Below are positions 8,088 through 17,610 of a stretch of 64,000 nt of DNA, piece by piece. The notes under the pieces were generated by a model, which saw only the letters and a list, made by a program, of their open reading frames with translations, was not told where the DNA came from and searched no databases. Each line of letters opens with the position of its first letter. Positions within the stretch are counted from its first letter, which is position 1. This stretch comes from Saccharicrinis sp. UBA6048 (GTDB lineage Bacteria > Bacteroidota > Bacteroidia > Bacteroidales > Marinilabiliaceae). The translations under genes were made by a program, and so were the position numbers. The stretch spans positions 1-64,000 of the forward strand of contig DIYS01000209.1 in the NCBI GenBank assembly GCA_002429115.1, written 5' to 3'.

Positions 8088-9212
8088 ATGCTTAAAATAG
8101 TTGCTGACAATAAAATACCCTTCTTAAAGGGAGCCCTGGAGTCGTTTGCCAAAGTCACTTATTTACCGGGTGCCGATATTAATAAGGATGTGTTGAGTGA
8201 CGCCGATGCATTAATAACGCGAACGCGCACCTCATGTAATGAAAAGACTCTTAAAGGCAGCAAGGTTAAATTAATCACCTCCGCAACCATTGGTTTTGAT
8301 CATATCGACACCGAATGGTGTGAGAAGAATGGTGTTGAATGGACAAATGCTCCGGGTTGCAACTCTGAATCAGTCAAGCAATATGTGGGAGCTGTATTGG
8401 CTTTACTGATAAAAGAAAAGGGCTGGCAACTAAAAGGTAAGTCGATGGCTGTGGTTGGAGTAGGAAATGTGGGGAGTAAAGTATCTGCTATGGCAAAGGC
8501 TTTAGGAATGACGGTATATGAGGTTGACCCTCCTAGAGCACGAACTGAAGAAAAGCACTTTGAAAAGTTGGAAGATGTTATTCGCAAAGCTGATGTTATC
8601 ACTTTTCATACGCCACTAACAATAGATGGGGAAGATAAAACTTACCACTTATGTGATGATCAGTTGCTCAAACAGATGAAGCCCGAATCGATTGTTATCA
8701 ATTCTTCACGTGGGGAGGTCATCGATGGCGCTGCATTGAAACGGGCTTTACAGAATAGTAAAATAAGTGCTGCTGTAATTGATGTGTGGGAAAACGAGCC
8801 CCAAATTGACAAAGAACTGCTTGATCTGGTTTGGATTGCCACACCACATATTGCCGGATATTCACAGGATGGTAAGGCAATGGGAACGCAGATGAGTGTT
8901 CGGGCTATTAGTCGCTTTTTTAATCTTGGGATAGACGATTGGCAGGCAACAGGAATTCCGCAGCCTGAGCAAGCAAAAGTGTTAATTAATTGTGATGGAT
9001 TGACTGACGAAGAAGTAATTGCAAAAGCCATCATGCATACTTATCCGTTAAAAGAAGATGATGGACGTTTAAGGAGTGAGGTCACCAAATTTGAGCAATT
9101 ACGGGGGACTTATCCGGTGCGAAGAGAGTATAGTGCATATACCATTAGTCTGGTAAATAGTACTGTTAGTCAAAAATCTACTTTAAGGGCTATTGGTTTT
9201 AATGTAGTCTGA
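8088..9212 (+). CDS. pdxB: 4-phosphoerythronate dehydrogenase
   Basis: D-isomer-specific 2-hydroxyacid dehydrogenase of 374 residues, oxidising 4-phosphoerythronate in the DXP-dependent pyridoxal phosphate pathway. The NAD-binding motif VVGVGNVGSKV is at about 122-132. Catalytic residues are Arg208 (NSSRGEVID), Glu237 (DVWENEP) and His254 (ATPHIAGYS). The C-terminal 90 residues (after GIPQPEQ) match the PdxB dimerisation domain (DUF3410), which separates it from SerA-type enzymes. It is a single gene with its own candidate promoter, divergent from tkt. Since transketolase helps supply erythrose 4-phosphate, the precursor of this substrate, the adjacency is metabolically sensible. Confidence 0.93.
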   Translation: MLKIVADNKIPFLKGALESFAKVTYLPGADINKDVLSDADALITRTRTSCNEKTLKGSKVKLITSATIGFDHIDTEWCEKNGVEWTNAPGCNSESVKQYVGAVLALLIKEKGWQLKGKSMAVVGVGNVGSKVSAMAKALGMTVYEVDPPRARTEEKHFEKLEDVIRKADVITFHTPLTIDGEDKTYHLCDDQLLKQMKPESIVINSSRGEVIDGAALKRALQNSKISAAVIDVWENEPQIDKELLDLVWIATPHIAGYSQDGKAMGTQMSVRAISRFFNLGIDDWQATGIPQPEQAKVLINCDGLTDEEVIAKAIMHTYPLKEDDGRLRSEVTKFEQLRGTYPVRREYSAYTISLVNSTVSQKSTLRAIGFNVV

Positions 9213-9341
9213 AACAATAGTAAATAAGGGAAGTACAGCTATTTGCGTCTGTTCGTTTAATTGTCAAAAAAGCAATTAAGGGTCTGTTTATATACGTATT
9301 TTCGGTGTATATTTATGGTTATCAATCAGATTCTTAATTAG

Positions 9342-11819
9342 ATGAGGAGAGCCTGTTGCATATTTCTTTGCAGTGTTTTGTTATTTTCATTAACAGCACA
9401 ACAATCCCCGGATAAGGAGATAACCGATATCAATGGGCGCAATCTCATTGATTATTATCTTTCTGAAGAGAAAAGTGCTTTGAAATCAGGTCTTACTGAA
9501 AGTTCATTAACAGCTAATCTTGATACAGATCCATTATGGTCGTACACAACTATGGGTACCCTTATCGGTAGAAATTCGATGCATTCCATAGATATTGATA
9601 ATGATGGTGATATAGAGATTATTTGTAGTGCAAAGTACAACGACTTTGAGAGTGTTTGGTATATACTTGAATACAATGCCAGCACAGATAATTACAATAT
9701 AAATTGGAGCAGTCCCTTATATGCAAAGGCTATTAACTGTATAGAAGTAGTTGATTTAGATGGAGATCTTATATCTGAAATTCTTGTTGGATATGGTAAT
9801 CAATTAGAAATATTTGATGGTCAATCATTAACACTTAATAAGAGCCATGAATGCGAAACTGAGATAAAACACATTGCGGTTGGCGATGCTGACAACGATG
9901 ATAAAAAGGAAATCATCATACAATGTGCAGGCCAAATAGAATTGCTGAATGCATGCACTTGTAGATTAGAACAAGTCTTAAATTTTGATGCAAGTAGCTT
10001 AAGAATTGGGAATGTTGACAATGATGAAAAGAATGAAATTGTTCTTAACTCAGGGAAGATTATGGAACTAACAGATAGAGAATTAAGTGAAGAATGGTGT
10101 TTCCACTCTGAGTCTGAATTTGGCTATGTCGAATTGTCAGATATTGATAAAGATGGAATCAATGAAGTTATTTATGCCAGTAACTGGTATAAGATTTCAG
10201 TGTTCGATGTTGACTCCGAATCAACGAAGTATGTACTGCACGTGACGCTGAGTGTTCATGACCTTTTATTGTTCGATACAAATAACGATGGCATTGATGA
10301 AATTATATATGGTGACGGACATAAGGCTTATATACATTGTATAGATGCTGTTTCACAGGAAGAGTTATGGACCGTTCGTAATCCTGAGCACGGAGTAACA
10401 AAGATCTGTATTGCTGATGCTGATAAAGATGGTGATGATGAATTGATCTGGGGCGCTGGCTGGAAGTCGGTCCATTCGGAGTATTTATTGGTGGCCGACC
10501 TGGAAACCAAAGCCATTGAATGGCAAAGCAAGCATTTAGATGGTCCTTTTTATGCGGTTGAGGTTGGTGATATAGATAGTGATGGCGTTGATGAAATAGT
10601 AAGTATCTCGCGCAGGAGCGATAGTGGTTATAGTGGAGGAATTATTACTGTTTTCGATGCAGAAACGCATGAGATTGAATGGCAGTGCGATGGAGATTAT
10701 CTGGGCAGTACCTGGGCAGGTGTATTTAATGTTGAGATTAACGATGTTGATAAGGATGACGATGTTGAGATTATAATAGGGGCTGATAAAACTTTTTATG
10801 GCAGAGTCTGGGTTATTAATGGTAAGACAAAAGTTGTAGAGCAATCAAAAATATACTACGACGATGACATTGATGAGATCACAGCCTTGACGATTAATGA
10901 TATTGATAATGATGGAGTGAAGGAAATCATTACGTCAGGAAGAGATCGGATTTGCATAATTAATAGTTCTGATTTAAGTGTTGAGTGGAAAAGTCCCGAC
11001 TATGATTACGAAACTAAACCTAGTAATGTAGCGGTTGAGAATATTGATGATGACGCTTCGCAGGAAATCATCACCTGTAATCAGAATATTTTTGTAATAG
11101 ATGCCGAATTAAAGTCAGTTCAAATATCACATTCTGATGAATACACGGATTTTGATATAACAGATGCAGATAATGACGGTGTTCAGGATATTGTTGCTGT
11201 TACTTCATCAGGCGCCATACATATATTAGATCAGCATCTTGAGTTAGCATCTGAAATAAAAGTAATCGATAGCAGCATCAATAATATTACCATTACAGAC
11301 TTGAACAATGATGGAATTGACGAGTATATTCTGTCTGTTAACGGACAAATTGTTTTCGTAACCGTTGATGGACCTTTAATGACCACTGAAAAATATGGCA
11401 GTGTAGCGGGAGAGTTTGATGCAATGAAATTCTATGATTTTGACGGAGATGGTAAGAAAGAGTTGGTTATTGGTACGATTAATCAGGTTGTCGTTTTACC
11501 GTCAGACATTTATCAGGGCGAATGGTTTGCGACCAAAGTCGATCCAAATAGTCAGGTTGGTCTGGATGGTGTATTTACTGAGGGACTAGACATATTCCCA
11601 AATCCAGCCACTGAATATCTTCATATTGAGTTACCAGTAAATCAAACCGTAGATTATCATTTATATGATTTAAGTGGAACTTTGGTGTTATCTGGAAAGT
11701 TGTATCCCTCTAATGGAGGTTATGCAAAGATTGATTTAAGTAGTGTTCGTGCTGGCAGCTATTTAATTCGCTTTACTCTGAATGATCAAATGGTCAGCCG
11801 GCAAATAATTGTAAGATAG
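9342..11819 (+). CDS. T9SS-exported FG-GAP/VCBS repeat protein
   Basis: Large secreted protein of 825 residues. A signal peptide (MRRACCIFLCSVLLFSLTAQQ region) is followed by fourteen calcium-binding-type loops of the form D/N-x-D/N-x-D-x-x-x-E/D, for example DIDNDGDIE, DADKDGDDE, DLNNDGIDE and DFDGDGKKE, spaced about 40-60 residues apart. This is the integrin-alpha/FG-GAP beta-propeller pattern; fourteen copies would fit two seven-bladed propellers. The last 75 residues (LDIFPNPATEYLHIEL to RQIIVR) are a type A T9SS sorting domain, so the protein should cross the outer membrane and be surface-attached or released. Substrate or partner is unknown. It is alone in its operon with a strong terminator. 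Confidence 0.88.
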   Translation: MRRACCIFLCSVLLFSLTAQQSPDKEITDINGRNLIDYYLSEEKSALKSGLTESSLTANLDTDPLWSYTTMGTLIGRNSMHSIDIDNDGDIEIICSAKYNDFESVWYILEYNASTDNYNINWSSPLYAKAINCIEVVDLDGDLISEILVGYGNQLEIFDGQSLTLNKSHECETEIKHIAVGDADNDDKKEIIIQCAGQIELLNACTCRLEQVLNFDASSLRIGNVDNDEKNEIVLNSGKIMELTDRELSEEWCFHSESEFGYVELSDIDKDGINEVIYASNWYKISVFDVDSESTKYVLHVTLSVHDLLLFDTNNDGIDEIIYGDGHKAYIHCIDAVSQEELWTVRNPEHGVTKICIADADKDGDDELIWGAGWKSVHSEYLLVADLETKAIEWQSKHLDGPFYAVEVGDIDSDGVDEIVSISRRSDSGYSGGIITVFDAETHEIEWQCDGDYLGSTWAGVFNVEINDVDKDDDVEIIIGADKTFYGRVWVINGKTKVVEQSKIYYDDDIDEITALTINDIDNDGVKEIITSGRDRICIINSSDLSVEWKSPDYDYETKPSNVAVENIDDDASQEIITCNQNIFVIDAELKSVQISHSDEYTDFDITDADNDGVQDIVAVTSSGAIHILDQHLELASEIKVIDSSINNITITDLNNDGIDEYILSVNGQIVFVTVDGPLMTTEKYGSVAGEFDAMKFYDFDGDGKKELVIGTINQVVVLPSDIYQGEWFATKVDPNSQVGLDGVFTEGLDIFPNPATEYLHIELPVNQTVDYHLYDLSGTLVLSGKLYPSNGGYAKIDLSSVRAGSYLIRFTLNDQMVSRQIIVR

Positions 11820-11841
11820 ATTCTACTTTTGAAAATATAGT

Positions 11842-11878
11842 AAACAGGTGCAAGATTTATTAAAGCTTGCACCTGTTT
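11842..11878. terminator. Bidirectional intrinsic terminator
   Basis: Perfect 13-bp arms AAACAGGTGCAAG (11842-11854) and CTTGCACCTGTTT (11866-11878) with an 11-nt loop, between the convergent FG-GAP gene and the cPGS-like gene. Short T-runs follow on both sides. Confidence 0.85.
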
Positions 11879-11890
11879 TATACTAAGGGT

Positions 11891-13237
11891 TTAAGTAGTA
11901 GTTAATTTAAGATCATGCACTCTTACAAACTCCTTGATTGAGGTATGTAAAGTTGGTTGGCCAATCTCTTGCAAATCGTAATATACACGTGTGTTAGGTT
12001 TGTTGATATCAACAATCCGGTTCAAGTCAATTGGCGTTCCAATAATTACAGAATCACAAGGCACATTATCAATAGTTGCCTGCAGATCTTTTACCTGCTC
12101 TTCACCATATCCCATGGCTGGTAGCAAAGTGCCAATATTCGGGTAGATTCTATAGGTTTCGGCCAGTTTACCAATGGCATATTCTCTTGGATCGATAATT
12201 TCAGCAGCACCAAATTTTTTAGCTGCAACCGTACCGGCACCAATTTTCATCTCGCCATGCGTTAGTGTCGGTCCATCCTCTATCACCAATACACGCTTCC
12301 CTTTAATGGCAGAAATATCGTCGACACGAATCGGTGAAGCGCCATCAATGACTGTTGCTGAAGGATTAGCTGCGTCAATATTAGCGCGAAGCTGGTTAAT
12401 ATCTTCCGGAGCGGCACTATCCATTTTATTGATGACAACGATATCGGCCATTCGAAGGTTAACTTCGCCCGGATAATAGTTTAATTCGTGATTAACGCGA
12501 TGAGGGTCGGCTACCGTTACCAATAGGTCAGGCTGGTAGAATGAAAAATCGTTATTACCACCATCCCAAAGAATAACATCACATCCATCCGGATCATTTT
12601 CAGCAGCATCCAGTATGGCTTGATAATCAACTCCTGCATAGATTACATTGCCTCGTACCACATGTGGTTCGTACTCTTCCATTTCCTCAATTGTACAGTC
12701 GTGGAAAGCCAAATCTTCAACAGAGGCAAAGCGTTGTACCTTTTGTTTTACCAGGTCACCATAAGGCATTGGATGGCGTATAGCAACAACTTTTAGGCCT
12801 TGTTCCATCAATAATTCAATCACTTTTCGTGAAGTCTGACTTTTTCCGCATCCGGTGCGAGTTGCACAAACGGCAATGACAGGCTTGTTACTTTTTATTT
12901 GAGTATCATTGGGTCCAAGCAGCATGAATGAAGCACCAGCGGCATTAACACGGGCTGATAAATTCATTACTACGCTGTATGGAACATCACTATATGAAAA
13001 AACACAAACGTCAGCTTCTTTTTCAATAATCAGTTTTTCCAGATCATCCTCTGCGAAAATAGGAATCCCATCCGGGTATAATTCCCCGGCTAATTCAGCT
13101 GGATACTTTCGTCCGTCAATGTCCGGAATCTGGGCTGCTGTAAATGCTACTACCTGATAATCCCTGTTATTCCTGAAAAAGGTGTTAAAGTTGTGGAAAT
13201 CTCTACCGGCTGCACCGATAATAATTGCTTTTTGCAT
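11891..13237 (-). CDS. Cyclic 2,3-diphosphoglycerate synthetase-type GTPase
   Basis: About 448 residues from the ATG at 13237; the frame continues to 13282 but would need TTG. An N-terminal Rossmann-like part begins MQKAIIIGAAGRDFHNF. A P-loop (CATRTGCGKSQTSRK, about 124-138) is followed by GTPase-like motifs including ILWDGGNNDFSF and VINKMDSA. This matches the family annotated as cyclic 2,3-diphosphoglycerate synthetase, first known from methanogens, where it closes the phosphoanhydride ring. Bacterial members are common in genome annotation but, to my knowledge, little studied; GTPase activity with another product is possible. It is a single gene ending at a bidirectional terminator. Confidence 0.8.
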   Translation of the reverse strand: MQKAIIIGAAGRDFHNFNTFFRNNRDYQVVAFTAAQIPDIDGRKYPAELAGELYPDGIPIFAEDDLEKLIIEKEADVCVFSYSDVPYSVVMNLSARVNAAGASFMLLGPNDTQIKSNKPVIAVCATRTGCGKSQTSRKVIELLMEQGLKVVAIRHPMPYGDLVKQKVQRFASVEDLAFHDCTIEEMEEYEPHVVRGNVIYAGVDYQAILDAAENDPDGCDVILWDGGNNDFSFYQPDLLVTVADPHRVNHELNYYPGEVNLRMADIVVINKMDSAAPEDINQLRANIDAANPSATVIDGASPIRVDDISAIKGKRVLVIEDGPTLTHGEMKIGAGTVAAKKFGAAEIIDPREYAIGKLAETYRIYPNIGTLLPAMGYGEEQVKDLQATIDNVPCDSVIIGTPIDLNRIVDINKPNTRVYYDLQEIGQPTLHTSIKEFVRVHDLKLTTT

Positions 13238-13406
13238 AACAATTTTGATTTGGTTAGTAAAAATTAGATGTTTAGCTCTCAATACGATGAGGTACTATAA
13301 AAATACCTTTTGCCATTTTAAAAGGCCAGTTTGGTAAACATGTTAAGAAACAGGATGTTGTTATTGCAGTAGTGATTGTTTTAATGTATTTTTATATGTT
13401 TGTCTC

Positions 13407-13994
13407 ATGAATTTTCTGGCACATCTATATTTATCCGGCGATAATCCATATGTACAAATTGGAAATTTTATTGGTGACCATGTAAAGGGACGTAATTACG
13501 AGAAATACATATCTCCCATACGTGATGGCATTTTATTACATCGAAAAATCGATCATTTTACCGACAAGCATCCTTTGGTAAAGCAAAGTTCAAAGCGCTT
13601 AGCCGAGCGATATGGTCGTTACTCAGGAATTATTATTGATGTGTTTTATGATCATTTTTTAGCTGTTAACTGGGATAACTGGCATCAAAAGCCATTGGAT
13701 AAGTTTGTAACACGGGCACATAAAAACTTGCTACGAAACTATTTTAAACTTCCTGTTGAGGTGAAACGCTTCTTACCTTTTATGGTTAAAAGCCGCAGAC
13801 TGGAAACATATGCGACCTTCGAGGGCATTGATCGTAGCTTGCGAATAATGTCAGCCTATTCATCACTACCCGACCATACCACCTGGGCCATGGAAATACT
13901 GGAAGAAGAGTATGCTGATTTTAATCAAGAGTTTAGCTCTTTCTTTGAGGAAGCACGCGTGATGGCAGAGGAAGAGGTTAGGATGTTTGGTTGA
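13407..13994 (+). CDS. acpH: Acyl carrier protein phosphodiesterase (AcpH-like)
   Basis: Protein of 195 residues matching the AcpH/DUF479 family: it opens MNFLAHLYLSGDNPYVQIGN, has IGDHVKG, then DGILLHRKIDHFTDKHPLV, and a second metal-ligand cluster in DVFYDHFLAVNWDNW. AcpH is an HD-like phosphodiesterase that removes the 4'-phosphopantetheine group from acyl carrier protein. A phosphopantetheinyl transferase is encoded elsewhere in the window (47.8 kb), the opposite reaction. A TATGTTTG (-7-like) at 13395-13402 stops 4 bp before the ATG, which would make the mRNA nearly leaderless if used; its -33 spacing (TTG at 13376, 16 bp) is short, so this is tentative. Confidence 0.9.
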   Translation: MNFLAHLYLSGDNPYVQIGNFIGDHVKGRNYEKYISPIRDGILLHRKIDHFTDKHPLVKQSSKRLAERYGRYSGIIIDVFYDHFLAVNWDNWHQKPLDKFVTRAHKNLLRNYFKLPVEVKRFLPFMVKSRRLETYATFEGIDRSLRIMSAYSSLPDHTTWAMEILEEEYADFNQEFSSFFEEARVMAEEEVRMFG

Positions 13995-14007
13995 TGTTTT
14001 AGTGTTT

Positions 14008-14042
14008 TGAGTTCCGGGTTTTGAGTTCTAAGTTTTGAGTTT
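14008..14042. repeat. Heptamer-based tandem repeat
   Basis: Five consecutive 7-mers: TGAGTTC, CGGGTTT, TGAGTTC, TAAGTTT, TGAGTTT, giving a 14-bp higher period. It is related, in reverse complement, to the repeat at 17611-17652. It lies in the gap between the convergent acpH and prmC genes. Confidence 0.75.
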
Positions 14043-14097
14043 GTCAATTCGACCGTTTGGCAATTCCCCACCCGGATAGTTATCGGGTTCGACAATT

Positions 14098-14952
14098 TTA
14101 CCTCTTTTGTGCTTTCATCATTCGATCCTTTCCATTGATATCTTTACGACATGTAACATCCGAGTAGCCCAATGAAATCAATAGTTCGGTCATTTCTTTG
14201 GCCAGGTATTCGTTTATTTCAAAATAAAGATGTCCGTTTGTGGTAAGCATCTTTAAGCCTAGTTCAGCTATGGTTCTGTAAAAAATCAATGGATCATTGT
14301 CAGAAACAAACAAGGCTGTATGTGGTTCGTGGTCTAATACGTTGGTTTCCATCATTTCTTTCTCAAGCTCCCTGACATAAGGAGGGTTGCTGACAATGCA
14401 ATCAAATTTTTGAGTGCCGGCCTGATAGGAAAGAATATCCTGTTGCTCAAAGTTGACATTGAGTTGGTTTAATCGCGCATTTTCAGATGCTGTTTTAATC
14501 GCATCTCCAGAGATGTCAAATGCTGTGATATCCGTGTCGGGCATGTGTGCTTTTAACGATATGGCGATGCAGCCACTTCCGGTACCAATGTCGAGCAGGT
14601 TGTTACATTGTTTACAATTGTCAGCAATTATCCATTCAACTAATTCTTCTGTTTCGGGGCGAGGAATTAATACCGCTGGATTTACCTTGAACTGTAATCC
14701 GTAAAACTCTGTTGATCCGATGATGTATTGGATAGGAATATGTTGCTTGAGCTGTTTCGTACACTGATTTAAAGAGGTCAATGAAGTATCATCCAACAGA
14801 TCCATATTCATCATTAATAACTGCGTATTATTGACCTTTAATACGTGCTGCAAAAGCATCTTACCAAACTGACGTATTTCCTGTTCCGGATATTGATCTT
14901 GAAGCTCGTTAATTAGCTTACCGGTGAATTGATGAATCGTGGTGCCGCTCAT
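14098..14952 (-). CDS. prmC: Peptide chain release factor N5-glutamine methyltransferase
   Basis: Class I SAM methyltransferase that methylates the GGQ glutamine of release factors. I start at the ATG at 14952 (MSGTTIHQF, about 284 residues); the open frame reaches 14988 only through a TTG. The N-terminal helical domain is followed by IQYIIGSTEFYGLQF and LIPRPETEELVEWI, the SAM-binding LDIGTGSGCIAISL and the substrate motif SNPPYVREL. The RPETE and NPPY pair is diagnostic of PrmC. It is divergent from ribD with only 36 bp between start codons, so the two promoters must overlap each other or the coding ends. Confidence 0.95.
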   Translation of the reverse strand: MSGTTIHQFTGKLINELQDQYPEQEIRQFGKMLLQHVLKVNNTQLLMMNMDLLDDTSLTSLNQCTKQLKQHIPIQYIIGSTEFYGLQFKVNPAVLIPRPETEELVEWIIADNCKQCNNLLDIGTGSGCIAISLKAHMPDTDITAFDISGDAIKTASENARLNQLNVNFEQQDILSYQAGTQKFDCIVSNPPYVRELEKEMMETNVLDHEPHTALFVSDNDPLIFYRTIAELGLKMLTTNGHLYFEINEYLAKEMTELLISLGYSDVTCRKDINGKDRMMKAQKR

Positions 14953-14988
14953 TTTTTGTATCTTGAACGGCAAAATTAAGAAACTCAA

Positions 14989-16038
14989 ATGAATCAGTTG
15001 TCAATCGATGAGAAATACATGCAGCGCTGCCTGCAATTAGCACAAATAGCCGAAGGAAATACCTATCCTAATCCAATGGTTGGCAGTGTGATTGTGCATA
15101 AGGGTAAAATCATCGGTGAAGGATATCACCGGAAAGCAGGTGAGCCACATGCGGAGGTGAATGCTGTACATTCGGTTAAGGATAAATCATTATTAAAGCA
15201 ATCGACTTTATATGTCAATCTTGAACCTTGTGCACACTATGGAAAAACACCGCCTTGTTCCAAGCTTATTATCGACCATGGTATTCCAGAGGTGATAATT
15301 GGTTGTATCGATAGCTTTTCTGAAGTGGCAGGTAAAGGTGTTGAAATGATGCAAAAGGCTGGAGTAAGGGTAAAGACAGGTGTTTTGGAGAAGGAGAGTC
15401 TGGAGTTAAACCGACGTTTTTTTACCTGCCACAATAAAAAGCGTCCGTATATCATTTTGAAGTGGGCTCAATCTCAGGATAGTTTCATCGATATTGATCG
15501 TGATGCAGATAATTTCGGTCAACCAACCTGGATTACAAATGAGTGGGCTCGTCGCGCAGTACACCAACAACGAAGTACCGAACAAGCAATATTGGTTGGC
15601 ACAAATACGGCATTGAAAGACAATCCTTCATTGACAGTGCGCGATTGGGCAGGCAATCAGCCATTGCGTTGTGTGATTGACCGTTATGGTCGTTTGCCGG
15701 AAGACTTAAAACTATTTGATGGTAAAAGCAATACGCTTGTTTATAACACTAAAAGATCATCCAAGTCTCAAGGTGTTGAGTATGTGCAGGTAAAAGGTGA
15801 AGGTATAATATCTGACATATTGGATGACTTATGGAAACGAACTATTCAATCGGTCATTATTGAGGGCGGCTCATCCACTTTAAAAATGTTCATTGAGGCA
15901 GGATTGTGGGATGAAGCTCATAAATATGTTGGGGAAGTACTATTTGCATCGGGTGTTGAGGCTCCAGAATTGTCAGGTCGATTGATAGAAAAGAAAAATT
16001 TTGGAACGAGTCGTTTATACGTTTATCGCAATAATTAG
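14989..16038 (+). CDS. ribD: Riboflavin biosynthesis deaminase/reductase
   Basis: Bifunctional enzyme of 349 residues for two consecutive riboflavin steps: deamination of diaminohydroxyphosphoribosylaminopyrimidine and reduction of the ribosyl chain. The N-terminal cytidine-deaminase-like zinc domain has HAEVNAV and PCAHYGKTPPC; the C-terminal RibD reductase domain runs from about residue 155 (ILKWAQSQDSFID) with VGTNTALKDNPSLTVR and IIEGGSSTLKMFIEAG. The length is normal. It is divergent from prmC. I see no FMN riboswitch in the 36-bp gap, so control is not by that element here. Confidence 0.95.
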   Translation: MNQLSIDEKYMQRCLQLAQIAEGNTYPNPMVGSVIVHKGKIIGEGYHRKAGEPHAEVNAVHSVKDKSLLKQSTLYVNLEPCAHYGKTPPCSKLIIDHGIPEVIIGCIDSFSEVAGKGVEMMQKAGVRVKTGVLEKESLELNRRFFTCHNKKRPYIILKWAQSQDSFIDIDRDADNFGQPTWITNEWARRAVHQQRSTEQAILVGTNTALKDNPSLTVRDWAGNQPLRCVIDRYGRLPEDLKLFDGKSNTLVYNTKRSSKSQGVEYVQVKGEGIISDILDDLWKRTIQSVIIEGGSSTLKMFIEAGLWDEAHKYVGEVLFASGVEAPELSGRLIEKKNFGTSRLYVYRNN

Positions 16039-16070
16039 TAAATTCGGGTAAACAAATTCTAACCAATTCT

Positions 16071-17534
16071 ATGGAATGGCTCGATAGCATTAATCCTCTT
16101 GTCATAAGTATTGTAAAGCTTGGCTATGGTATGGCCATGTTGTTGATTGTGTTCGTGGTTATGCTCGAAAACCGCAGTCCCTTAAAAGCAATTCCATGGA
16201 TGCTTGTGCTGTTGTTTGTCCCGGTTTTGGGTGTTGTCTTCTACATCTTTTTTGGTCAGAATCTGCGAAAAGAAAAAATTATCCGGCGTAAGGGCCTGAA
16301 GAATCACGATCTGTTGAGTGAGATTGCGCATTCACAAAGTTACAAGCTGGCTGATGGAATTTTGGATGATGCTCCAGGTACTTTGAAGAATAAGAAGCTG
16401 ATGCAGCTTTTCCTTAATAATTCATCCTCCATCTTAACCATTGGTAATAAGGTGGATGTATTGAATGATGGTAAGAAGACCTTTGAAGCTATTATTGAAG
16501 CAATGGCTAATGCCCGCCATTCAATTCATCTGCAATACTACATTTTTGACGAGGATGAAATAGGAAATAAAGTGCTGGATATCCTTAAGAAAAAAGCGCA
16601 AGAAGGTGTGGAAGTGCGCATGATTGTTGATGACGTAGGTAGCTGGGCACTTAAGAAATCGTTTTTCCGTAAAATGAAAAGTATGGGCATTGAGGCCTAT
16701 AGTTTTCTAACTGTTCGATTCCCATCTTTAACCTCAAAGGTAAACTATCGTAATCACCGGAAAATCGTTGTGGTGGATGGAGAAGTTGGGTTCCTGGGCG
16801 GATTAAATGTGGCTGACAGATACATTAAGGGTAATCCGGAATATGGTTGTTGGCGCGATATGCATCTGCGAATCAGTGGCGATGCTGTTAATGCTCTTCA
16901 ATCGGTGTTCTTTATCGATTGGTACTTTGTCAGTCAGCAAGATTTGACTGATCATCAATATTTCCCGCATAAAATGCCTGTTGGCGATAAATTGGTTCAG
17001 ATTGTTACAAGCGGGCCTGATTCGGATTGGCCTGGCATAATGATGGGCTACTATCAGGCGATATCAAGCGCGCAAAAGTATGTTTATATCACAACGCCTT
17101 ATTTTATGCCTGGAGAAAGTGTTTTGATGGCACTCAAAGCCTCGGCCATGGGAGGTGTTGATGTTCGCATTATCATACCTGAAAAGAGTGATGCCTATTT
17201 TACCGCCCTATGCACAAAATCATACATTAAGGAAATGTTGACTGCGGGAGTTAAGTTTTATTTCTATCAGCCGGGGTTTTTGCACAGTAAAATGATGGTG
17301 GTGGATGATGAGGTGTGTACAATAGGTACCACTAATATTGATTTCCGAAGTTTTGAGCAGAATTTTGAGGTGAATGCTTTTGTCTATGACGAACAAAAAG
17401 CGATTGAACTTAAGGGCTACTTTATGGATGACCTGGCTCAATCGCGTATTATTCATCTTGAAGAATGGCGCAAACGATCATTATGGCAGAAATCAAAAGA
17501 ATCATTTGCAAGGTTGTTTAGTCCATTACTTTAA
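16071..17534 (+). CDS. cls: Cardiolipin synthase (phospholipase D superfamily)
   Basis: Membrane-bound phospholipid synthase of 487 residues, forming cardiolipin from phosphatidylglycerol. Two N-terminal transmembrane helices (around 10-55, with the family motif PWMLVLLFVPVLGVVFYIFFG split between them) precede two HxKxxxxD motifs: HRKIVVVDGEVGFLGG in the first half and HSKMMVVDDEVCTIGT in the second, each followed by a Gly-rich turn. The linker sequence YYIFDEDEIG is also typical. It lies 32 bp after ribD on the same strand and could be co-transcribed with it. Downstream are the heptamer repeats at 17.6 kb. Confidence 0.94.
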   Translation: MEWLDSINPLVISIVKLGYGMAMLLIVFVVMLENRSPLKAIPWMLVLLFVPVLGVVFYIFFGQNLRKEKIIRRKGLKNHDLLSEIAHSQSYKLADGILDDAPGTLKNKKLMQLFLNNSSSILTIGNKVDVLNDGKKTFEAIIEAMANARHSIHLQYYIFDEDEIGNKVLDILKKKAQEGVEVRMIVDDVGSWALKKSFFRKMKSMGIEAYSFLTVRFPSLTSKVNYRNHRKIVVVDGEVGFLGGLNVADRYIKGNPEYGCWRDMHLRISGDAVNALQSVFFIDWYFVSQQDLTDHQYFPHKMPVGDKLVQIVTSGPDSDWPGIMMGYYQAISSAQKYVYITTPYFMPGESVLMALKASAMGGVDVRIIIPEKSDAYFTALCTKSYIKEMLTAGVKFYFYQPGFLHSKMMVVDDEVCTIGTTNIDFRSFEQNFEVNAFVYDEQKAIELKGYFMDDLAQSRIIHLEEWRKRSLWQKSKESFARLFSPLL

Positions 17535-17610
17535 GCTGGTTAACTGTCGAAATGTTGAATTGGTTAATCGCTGAATTACTAAACTGTTAACTCTTGACAA
17601 GCGGAACTGG

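Noticed and set aside
14043..14097. Hairpin-like CCCGGATA/TATCGGG near the prmC end
   Set aside because: The loop would be two bases and the match needs a bulge; no T-run follows, so I do not call a terminator.
14953..14988. FMN riboswitch for ribD
   Set aside because: The 36-bp gap between prmC and ribD is far too short for the roughly 140-nt element and none of its conserved segments is visible.
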